6,252 nucleotides of DNA from contig JAFDHB010000196.1 of assembly GCA_019308985.1 (NCBI GenBank), positions 1-6,252 of the forward strand, in the 5' to 3' direction. Below, piece by piece: positions 1 through 5,539 of the stretch (its first letter is position 1; every line of letters begins with the position of its first letter). The translations under genes were made by a program, and so were the position numbers. The notes beneath the pieces were generated by a model. It did not search any database. It was not told the origin of the DNA and saw only the letters and a program-made list of their open reading frames with translations. The stretch comes from Deltaproteobacteria bacterium (GTDB lineage: Bacteria > Desulfobacterota > DSM-4660 > Desulfatiglandales > HGW-15).

Positions 1-1
1 C

Positions 2-205
2 AACAGCGGGGTAAAGCTGACGATTGCGGGGGCCAAGACCTTGCCTGCCATACAACAACTGGAGGCACAGGGTATTAGCGTCCTGGTATGCGGTACCTGC
101 CTGAATCATTTCAATCTGCTGGACCAAAAGCGGGTGGGTGAGACCACGAACATGCTTGACATTGTGACAAGCCTACAGCTTGCCGACAAAGTGATCGGTG
201 TGTGA
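2..205 (+). CDS. yedF: YedF-like selenium/sulfur metabolism protein, C-terminal fragment
   Basis: The 5' end lies outside the window; the visible part is 67 codons ending in TGA at 203-205. The fragment reads as the DsrE/F-like C-terminal half of YedF. It has a beta strand leading into the motif LVCGTC (fragment residues 28-33), then a GLxD-type turn, a VGETTNMLDIV segment and the closing LADKVIGV strand. Complete YedF proteins are about 200 residues, with an N-terminal TusA/SirA-like domain that should lie upstream. The family tends to occur in genomes that use selenium, and a role in selenium or sulfur transfer has been proposed but not proven. The paired cysteines of CGTC would be the obvious persulfide or selenopersulfide site (inference). 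The stop is 14 bases before the likely start of the next gene, so the two are probably co-transcribed. A generic DsrE-family sulfur carrier is the main alternative. Confidence 0.85.
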   Translation, partial: NSGVKLTIAGAKTLPAIQQLEAQGISVLVCGTCLNHFNLLDQKRVGETTNMLDIVTSLQLADKVIGV

Positions 206-209
206 TGAC

Positions 210-216
210 GGAGAAG
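210..216 (+). promoter_or_regulatory. Ribosome binding site deciding the start of the first double-cubane gene
   Basis: GGAGAAG lies 3 to 9 bases before the ATG at 220, with its GGAG core 6 bases away. Two upstream in-frame candidates, GTG at 202 and ATG at 205, overlap the yedF stop codon but have no purine-rich site in front of them. The ATG at 220 is therefore preferred, although a coupled start at 205 (TGATG overlap) cannot be excluded. Confidence 0.55.
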
Positions 217-219
217 GGC

Positions 220-1494
220 ATGAATGAAAAGTATGAAAAAATGTGGGAGGACTTGGGCCTTGATATCAGTGCCCATGACGGACTCCTCAAAGTTCTGGGG
301 CAATTTTACGGCGATATCTATCTCAGCCAGGACAAACGTCTAAAGGGGATGGAATATCTGGATTTCGTGCTGTCAGAGGTTCATGGCCTGCGGATCAAAG
401 AACTCCAGGATGCCAGGGCGGCCGGGAAGAAAATTATTGGAACATTCTGCGTGTTTGTGCCGGAAGAGCTGATCTGGGCTGCCAACAGCACGGCGGTTGG
501 CCTCTGCGCAGGAGCAGAGATCGGCAAGGAGGCAGCTGAAAAGATCTTACCCCGCAACACCTGTGCTTTGATCAAATCCTTTGTGGGCTTTAAGCTGGCC
601 AAGCTGTGTCCATACGTCGAATCCTGTGATTTGGTTATAGGTGAAACCACCTGCGATGGCAAAAAGAAGGCCTACGAGATCTTCCAGGAATACGTGCCCA
701 TGCATATCATGGAGCTTCCCCAGATGAAAGGGGCTTGCGATCGGGATCTCTATATGACTGAGGTGTTGAAGTTCAAGGCAAAGATAGAAGAGGTCAGCGG
801 CCACGATATTACGGCAGATAATTTAAAGGAGGCCATCAAGCTCATCAATAACCGGCGGAAGGCTTTGCAGCGACTCAATCAGCTTCGCAAGGCGATCCCC
901 ACGCCGATTTCCGGAAGGGACGTTTTGCTCATCAATCAGATATCATTCTACGATGACCCTTGGCGGTTTACCGCCAAGATTAATGAACTCTGTGATGAGC
1001 TTGAAAAGCGTGTCCAGGCAGGCGAGGGTATCGTGGAAAACGACATCCCGCGCCTCATGATGTCGGGCTGTCCCATGGCCGTGCCCAACTGGAAGCTTCC
1101 CTATGTGGTGGAGTCCTCAGGGGCAGTCATTGTGGGAGAAGAATCGTGCATCGGGACACGAAACACACGGGACTTGGTAGACGAAACCGGTGAGACAATG
1201 GAAAAGATGATCAATGCCCTCGTGGATCGTTATATGCGTATTGACTGTGCCTGCTTTACCCCGAACCCTGAGCGTCTGGAACACATTGTAGAGATGGCCA
1301 AAGACCTCAAGGTCAATGGCGTGATCCATTACGCCCTCCAATTCTGTCATCCTTATACTATTGAAGCTTATAAAGTGGAAAAAGCCCTGGAGCAAGAAAA
1401 TATTCCCCTGCTCAGGATAGAGACCGATTACAGTATGGAGGATATTGAACAGCTCAAGACCCGGGTGGAAGCGTTTGTGGAAATGGTCAAATAA
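220..1494 (+). CDS. Double-cubane-cluster anaerobic reductase (2-hydroxyacyl-CoA dehydratase superfamily), first paralogue
   Basis: A 424-residue protein of the HgdB/YjiM superfamily. Known members carry iron-sulfur clusters, and the double-cubane protein of Carboxydothermus holds an [Fe8S9] cluster and reduces small molecules using electrons pushed by an ATP-hydrolysing activator. Visible hallmarks are GTFCVFVPEEL (C77), VGLC (C96), NTCALIKS (C115), LCPY (C130), GETTCDGKKK (C145), SGCP (C284), ESCIG (C310), CAC (C343, C345), QFCHPY (C376), and the C-terminal signature IETDYSxxDIEQLKTRVEAF. Ten of these cysteines line up with the next gene. The N-terminus is about 42 residues longer than in that paralogue, forming a probably helical extension. 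No signal peptide or membrane segment is seen, so it is cytoplasmic. The gene follows yedF by 14 bases and precedes its paralogue by 12. A true 2-hydroxyacyl-CoA dehydratase subunit is less likely given the GETTCDGKKK and DYS signatures. The substrate is unknown. Confidence 0.88.
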   Translation: MNEKYEKMWEDLGLDISAHDGLLKVLGQFYGDIYLSQDKRLKGMEYLDFVLSEVHGLRIKELQDARAAGKKIIGTFCVFVPEELIWAANSTAVGLCAGAEIGKEAAEKILPRNTCALIKSFVGFKLAKLCPYVESCDLVIGETTCDGKKKAYEIFQEYVPMHIMELPQMKGACDRDLYMTEVLKFKAKIEEVSGHDITADNLKEAIKLINNRRKALQRLNQLRKAIPTPISGRDVLLINQISFYDDPWRFTAKINELCDELEKRVQAGEGIVENDIPRLMMSGCPMAVPNWKLPYVVESSGAVIVGEESCIGTRNTRDLVDETGETMEKMINALVDRYMRIDCACFTPNPERLEHIVEMAKDLKVNGVIHYALQFCHPYTIEAYKVEKALEQENIPLLRIETDYSMEDIEQLKTRVEAFVEMVK

Positions 1495-1499
1495 GGAAG
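1493..1499 (+). promoter_or_regulatory. Ribosome binding site supporting a TTG start
   Basis: AAGGAAG overlaps the TAA stop of the preceding gene and lies 7 bases before the TTG at 1507. The next in-frame start, ATG at 1522, would be 22 bases from it and has only a weak purine stretch of its own. This favours the TTG start and suggests coupled translation of the two paralogues. Confidence 0.5.
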
Positions 1500-1506
1500 C
1501 AGCGCA

Positions 1507-2652
1507 TTGAGACCAGAAAGCATGTCCTTGTTTGATCGTTTGAGTGAGAAGAGTCAGCTTGAAATAGAAACGGCAAAGGAGGTCGGCACAAAGGTAGTAG
1601 GCTTGTACTGTACCTTTGCCCCAAAAGAGCTGGTACGCGCGGTCGGTGCCATTCCTGTTGGCCTCTGCGGAAAAGATCAAACACCCATTCGTGATGCAGA
1701 AACTATCTTACCTGCAAACCTTTGCCCCCTGATCAAGTCAAGCTACGGCTATGCCATCACAAACACGTGTCCCTATTTCTATCTTTCAGATTTTCTCATT
1801 GGGGAGACGACGTGTGACGGCAAGAAGAAGATGTTTGAGCTCCTGGGACAACTGAAACCCTTATTTCTCATGCATCTGCCGCCCTGTTGTGATGGAGATC
1901 GGTCTTTGAATTATTGGGTCGGAGAGGTGATAAGGCTCAAAGACTTCTTAGAGAGACAGACTGGTACGAAAATAGGTGAAGAGGAATTAAGTCGCCAGAT
2001 TAAGATTCATAATAAAAAAAGGGTGTTATTAAAGGAGATTGTTGGCTACTGCGCAAATTATCCTGTACCCATTTCCGGCACGGATATGATGGTGGTGATG
2101 GAGTCCAGGAACTTTTTGGTTGATATCGAAGGCTACATAAACAATCTGCAGCGACTTGCCCGCGAGCTTCAGGCCATAAAAAGGGAGGGGAGATCGGTCT
2201 GCAGCCCCGATGCCCCGAGGATACTTCTGACAGGATGCCCGGTGGGTAAGGGTTCGGAAAAGGTTCTGCGAATAATCGAGGAATGCGGGGGTGTTGTCGT
2301 CTGTCAGGAGCATTGTACCGGCATCAAGAGTTTTAACCTGCTGGTGGACGAAGATGATGCCCCTTACAAAGCCATCGCACACCGCTATTTAAAAACCCCC
2401 TGTTCCTGCATGACACCCAACCAAGGCCGAATCGAACTCCTGTGCCAGCTCATCGAGGATTTCAAAATTCAGGGCGTGGTCGATCTAACCTGGCAGTGTT
2501 GTCATACTTACAATGTTGAGTCCTACCTCATCAAGACGTTCTTGGAAAAAAGATACCAGATACCGCTTCTCCACCTTGAAACAGATTATTCTGAATCGGA
2601 TACAGGGCAATTGAAGACCAGGATTGAGGCTTTTCTGGAGATGTTCCATTGA
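1507..2652 (+). CDS. yjiM: Double-cubane-cluster anaerobic reductase, YjiM-like, second paralogue
   Basis: A 381-residue cytoplasmic protein, close to the length of E. coli YjiM and very like it in its motifs. These are GLYCTFAPKEL (C35), VGLC (C54), NLCPLIKSSYGY (C73), TCPYFYLSD (C88), GETTCDGKKKMFE (C103), TGCP (C244), HCTG (C270), CSCMTPN (C299, C301), CCHTYNVES (C332) and LETDYSESDTGQLKTRIEAF near the C-terminus. The ten cysteines shared with the gene upstream are the candidate cluster ligands. Extra cysteines found only here include a CC pair at 127-128 and C331. Family knowledge suggests an iron-sulfur reductase fed by an ATP-dependent activator (YjiL/HgdC type), but no such gene is visible here. 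The start is taken as TTG because of the ribosome binding site at 1493-1499; ATG at 1522 would shorten it by 5 residues. The two genes may encode a heterodimer (inference) or two separate homodimers. Confidence 0.88.
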   Translation: MRPESMSLFDRLSEKSQLEIETAKEVGTKVVGLYCTFAPKELVRAVGAIPVGLCGKDQTPIRDAETILPANLCPLIKSSYGYAITNTCPYFYLSDFLIGETTCDGKKKMFELLGQLKPLFLMHLPPCCDGDRSLNYWVGEVIRLKDFLERQTGTKIGEEELSRQIKIHNKKRVLLKEIVGYCANYPVPISGTDMMVVMESRNFLVDIEGYINNLQRLARELQAIKREGRSVCSPDAPRILLTGCPVGKGSEKVLRIIEECGGVVVCQEHCTGIKSFNLLVDEDDAPYKAIAHRYLKTPCSCMTPNQGRIELLCQLIEDFKIQGVVDLTWQCCHTYNVESYLIKTFLEKRYQIPLLHLETDYSESDTGQLKTRIEAFLEMFH

Positions 2653-2662
2653 TTGAATCGCA

Positions 2663-2701
2663 AAAGCGCTCGCTAACCCCGCAGCAAGCTGCAGGGAGCT
2701 T
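2663..2701 (+). repeat. Imperfect inverted repeat in the only intergenic gap
   Basis: The core is GCAG at 2681-2684 and CTGC at 2689-2692 around a CAAG loop, extended by CCC 2678-2680 with GGG 2694-2696 across one bulged A. An outer AAGC (2664-2667) can pair with GCTT (2698-2701). An AGCGCT palindrome (2665-2670) lies in the left arm. There is no T-run after the stem, so it is not a standard intrinsic terminator. It could be a REP-like element, an RNA processing or stability hairpin between two operon halves, or chance. Confidence 0.45.
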
Positions 2702-2722
2702 CAAAATGAAATTACCAAAACC

Positions 2723-2729
2723 AAGGAGG
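2723..2729 (+). promoter_or_regulatory. Strong ribosome binding site of the binding-protein gene
   Basis: AAGGAGG is a near-perfect match to the 16S rRNA anti-Shine-Dalgarno sequence, 8 bases before the ATG at 2738. It is much the strongest site in the window, which suits a periplasmic binding protein that is normally made in excess over its permease and ATPase. Confidence 0.8.
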
Positions 2730-2737
2730 ATACGGAA

Positions 2738-3925
2738 ATGACCAAGACAGAAAGAGATTTAACCAGGCGGGATTTTTTGAAAAAGGCCGGTAAGGTGGCT
2801 GCCGGAACTGCACTCGTCGGACTGGCTCCAGGCATTATCACGGCGAGAAAAGTGTACGCCAAAGTACCCAATATAAATTTTGCCTACATATTATCCGACC
2901 ACCACGCGCCATTAATGGTTCTGGCCAAGGAGTGGGAGCTTTTCCAGGAAAGATACAAGATTTACATTAAACCAGTAACCGAGCACAAACTTTATGATTT
3001 CTTTTACGACGGCTCAAAGATAGCCAAGGTAAAACTAATCCCTACGAAAAAGGGACCGGACCTTGAAAAACTGGTGGCTCAGGGGAGTGTCGATATGGGG
3101 ATCAGCGGCACCCAGGCTATTATCATGTCGATCGATAAGGGAGTAAAGACGAAAATCATTTCCCCACTTCAAACCGCGGGCAATGTTTTCGTACTGAAAA
3201 AAGGGCTCCCCATGAACAACTGGAACGAATTCGTCAAGGAGATAAAGGGGAGCAAGAGTCAATTCAAGATAGGAATGCCCGGTCCTCATTGTGTGGCAAC
3301 CATTGTATTCAGGTCAGCCCTCGATCATGAAGGCGTTTCCTATACAGAAGATGTTACGAATCGAAAGGCCGATATCCTTTTTATTAATATGAAAGGCCAC
3401 GGAAATCTTATTTCTGCATTAGCAAACAGGATAACAGAAGGCATTATCGGGGCTCAGCCATTCCCGTCGGTTACCATAAATAGGGGCCTGGGCAAGTTGA
3501 TTCTTAATCTCCAGGACGTTCCTCCCAATAAAAGATGGTATGGACATGCCTGCTGCTCGGTTGAGGCAACCGAAAAGTTTATGGAAAGGGACAGAGACCT
3601 TTTGCTCAAAATGATGGAGTTGATTGTGCTCGGGGTAAATGCGGCCAATGGGAATAAAGCGATGACTGCAAGGGCATGCTCATCCTGGCTGGGTGTTGAA
3701 GAGGCGGTTGAGAAAGTCGCAATGCCGACCCTCAATTATACGACCATCCCTTCATCCCAGTGGACAGATAGTGTTTACACCTATGTAAAAATAATGGATG
3801 AGATGAACATGGTCACCCAAAAATTACGAGGGAAACGGGGTAAGGAGCTGGAGCCCCTTGTCTTCGATTTTCAGTATACCGAAACAGCAAAAGACAACTT
3901 GAGACTGAAAAAATTCATCGTGTAG
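2738..3925 (+). CDS. Tat-exported NitT/TauT-family ABC transporter substrate-binding protein
   Basis: A 395-residue periplasmic binding protein. The N-terminus has a textbook twin-arginine signal: TRRDFLKKAG (residues 9-18, R10-R11), a moderately hydrophobic stretch AAGTALVGLAPGIITA (21-36), and a likely cleavage after VYA at residue 41. The mature part follows the SsuA/TauA/NMT1-like fold pattern. It opens with a strand ending in a conserved small-residue region (NFAYILSDHHAPLMVLAKEW), has a segment DLEKLVAQGSVDMGISGTQA (108-127) typical of the first lobe in this family, and then KIGMPGP (177-183), where the second lobe usually begins. Length is on the long side for the family, and the protein has cysteines at 185, 272, 273 and 314. 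The permease and ATPase follow directly. The substrate cannot be read from sequence; sulfonates, aromatic acids, vitamin precursors or methylated compounds are all possible. An ATG with a strong ribosome binding site makes the start secure. Confidence 0.85.
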   Translation: MTKTERDLTRRDFLKKAGKVAAGTALVGLAPGIITARKVYAKVPNINFAYILSDHHAPLMVLAKEWELFQERYKIYIKPVTEHKLYDFFYDGSKIAKVKLIPTKKGPDLEKLVAQGSVDMGISGTQAIIMSIDKGVKTKIISPLQTAGNVFVLKKGLPMNNWNEFVKEIKGSKSQFKIGMPGPHCVATIVFRSALDHEGVSYTEDVTNRKADILFINMKGHGNLISALANRITEGIIGAQPFPSVTINRGLGKLILNLQDVPPNKRWYGHACCSVEATEKFMERDRDLLLKMMELIVLGVNAANGNKAMTARACSSWLGVEEAVEKVAMPTLNYTTIPSSQWTDSVYTYVKIMDEMNMVTQKLRGKRGKELEPLVFDFQYTETAKDNLRLKKFIV

Positions 3926-3933
3926 ATCCTCCA

Positions 3934-4770
3934 TTGGAGACAAGAAGCGTTTCAGAGAGAATATTTTTCCGCCTCTTACTCCCTGTTCTATTGGCTGTGG
4001 TCTGGCAGGTGCTGGCCATCTATTTTGATAAGCCAATGGTCCTTCCCAGGTTGGAGGCGGTGGGAAAAGTTCTGGCACATCCAAACACAAAGATTCTGAT
4101 TACCGGGAGCCTTATCGAAAATATGGGCATAAGCCTCGGGAGGGTGATGTGTGGCTTTTTTCTGGCTGCTGCCATGGCCATTCCTCTGGGAATATTGATG
4201 GGCTATTATAGATTGGCCGAAAGGGTTCTTGAGTCAACAGTTGAATCCTTAAGACCGATCCCCCCACTGGCCTGGGTCCCTCTGATTCTCTCCTGGTTCG
4301 GAATAAAAAGCCTTGCTGACTGGTTTCCGGAACTAAGTAGCAGTGTGATCTTTGGGGGCGTTCAATTTTCCATGATCATCATTATCTTGATCGGTGCCTT
4401 TTTCCCGATTTTGCTCAATACCATCCACGGGGTCAAAGGTATCCCGGTAATCTTTATTGAATCTGCCAGAACCCTCGGTTCCAGGGGCTTTTCGCTCCTT
4501 TTCAAGGTAATTGTCCCGGCCAGTCTTCCTACAATAATGACAGGTCTGCGGATCGGGTTGGGGATAGGATGGATGTGTCTTGTAGCAGCGGAAATGATGC
4601 CGGGAAGTAATGCAGGCCTGGGCTATCTTATCTGGTATGCCTATGAATTGCTTCGGACGGAGATAATCGTTGCCGGTATGATTGTCATTGGTCTTATTGG
4701 ATTTGTTATGGATCGGGGTTTCAGGTATGTTGAAAAGAAACAGTTTGCCTGGGTCAGCAGAATGAAATAG
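3934..4770 (+). CDS. NitT/TauT-family ABC transporter permease
   Basis: A 278-residue inner-membrane protein with about six hydrophobic segments, roughly at residues 11-31, 70-91, 108-124, 138-161, 204-221 and 243-259. The cytoplasmic EAA loop that docks onto the ATPase is clear: E176-S-A-R-T-L-G182, followed by VPASLPTIMTGLRIGLG (194-210), as in SsuC/TauC/NrtB-type permeases. The conserved LRPIPPLAWVPL segment (106-117) is also typical of this family. The start is a TTG at 3934, 8 bases after the binding-protein stop. It has no recognisable ribosome binding site, but it is the only usual start codon that preserves the first membrane segment without running back into the upstream gene. Translation is probably coupled to the binding-protein gene. 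The stop is 3 bases before the ATPase gene. Confidence 0.9.
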   Translation: METRSVSERIFFRLLLPVLLAVVWQVLAIYFDKPMVLPRLEAVGKVLAHPNTKILITGSLIENMGISLGRVMCGFFLAAAMAIPLGILMGYYRLAERVLESTVESLRPIPPLAWVPLILSWFGIKSLADWFPELSSSVIFGGVQFSMIIIILIGAFFPILLNTIHGVKGIPVIFIESARTLGSRGFSLLFKVIVPASLPTIMTGLRIGLGIGWMCLVAAEMMPGSNAGLGYLIWYAYELLRTEIIVAGMIVIGLIGFVMDRGFRYVEKKQFAWVSRMK

Positions 4771-4773
4771 GCC

Positions 4774-5535
4774 ATGTTAAAGATAATCGACGTCACGAAA
4801 ACATTTAAAAAAACAGACGGCAAAAGAGTCTTAGCCATAAGCAATATGAACTTACAGATAGAGGAAAAGGAATTTGTTTGTATTGTAGGGGCATCTGGAT
4901 GCGGTAAGACCACGACCTTAAGGCTATTGTCCGGTTTAGACATCCCTACAAAAGGGAAGATTCTCGTGGATGGAAGTCCAATCAATGGCCCCAGCCCTGA
5001 ACGTGGCATCGTTTTTCAGGAATATACCCTTTTCCCCTGGAGAACCGTACTGGAAAATGTGACCTTTGGCCTTGAGATGAAAAGAATCGGAAAAAAGGAG
5101 AGAAGGCGAACGGCAAGGCACTATCTCGAATTGGTAGGGCTTGAGGATTACGCTGAGGCATATCCCTATGAACTCTCCGGCGGCATGCAGCAGAGGGTGG
5201 CCATCATAAGGGCGTTGGCTGCAAATCCAAAAGTTCTGTTGATGGACGAGCCTTTTGGCGCCCTGGATGCCCGAACCAGAGATTTTTTGCAAAATGAATT
5301 GATCAGGATATGGACAAGCGAGCAAAAGACGATTTTATTTGTTACTCATAGTATTAACGAAGCGATTTTTTTGGCTGATCGGGTAGTCGTTATGAAAAGC
5401 AGGCCTGGTAGAATTCACGACATTATTGAAATTGATCTGCCGAGACCGAGATATAAGACAGGTGAGGTATTTAAAGATTACTACACACGAATCCATGATA
5501 TGTTAGAGAACGATTTAGATAAAGAGCAGCCTTAA
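4774..5535 (+). CDS. NitT/TauT-family ABC transporter ATP-binding protein
   Basis: A 253-residue cytoplasmic ATPase that powers the importer. All nucleotide-binding motifs are intact: Walker A GASGCGKTT (39-47), Q-loop VFQEYTLFPW (80-89), signature LSGGMQQR (134-141), Walker B VLLMDEPF (154-161), D-loop ALDA (163-166) and H-loop FVTHS with H192. The phrase LFPWRTVLENVTFGLE after the Q-loop and SRPGRI (209-214) near the C-terminus are characteristic of the SsuB/TauB/NrtD group. Length is usual for that group and there is no extra regulatory domain. The ATG lies 3 bases after the permease stop with only a weak purine stretch before it, so translation is probably coupled. It forms one transporter with the two preceding genes. 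Confidence 0.95.
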   Translation: MLKIIDVTKTFKKTDGKRVLAISNMNLQIEEKEFVCIVGASGCGKTTTLRLLSGLDIPTKGKILVDGSPINGPSPERGIVFQEYTLFPWRTVLENVTFGLEMKRIGKKERRRTARHYLELVGLEDYAEAYPYELSGGMQQRVAIIRALAANPKVLLMDEPFGALDARTRDFLQNELIRIWTSEQKTILFVTHSINEAIFLADRVVVMKSRPGRIHDIIEIDLPRPRYKTGEVFKDYYTRIHDMLENDLDKEQP

Positions 5536-5539
5536 TCAA

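Noticed and set aside
1117..1680. Long minus-strand open frame of 187 codons across the junction of the two double-cubane genes
   Set aside because: It lies opposite two well-supported coding regions, matches no family I recognise and has no good ribosome binding site. The same applies to the other minus-strand frames at 381-804, 2029-2382, 3035-3289, 3454-4090, 4641-5325 and 5942-6196.
220..2652. The two paralogues as alpha and beta subunits of a classical 2-hydroxyacyl-CoA dehydratase or a benzoyl-CoA reductase
   Set aside because: Both copies share the YjiM-type signatures GETTCDGKKK, CxC and ETDYS with matching cysteines, and no CoA-transferase, activator or acyl-CoA pathway gene is nearby. 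The dehydratase idea is not excluded but fits less well.
2663..2701. Rho-independent terminator after the double-cubane genes
   Set aside because: The stem is interrupted and is followed by AGCTTCAAAATG rather than a T-run.
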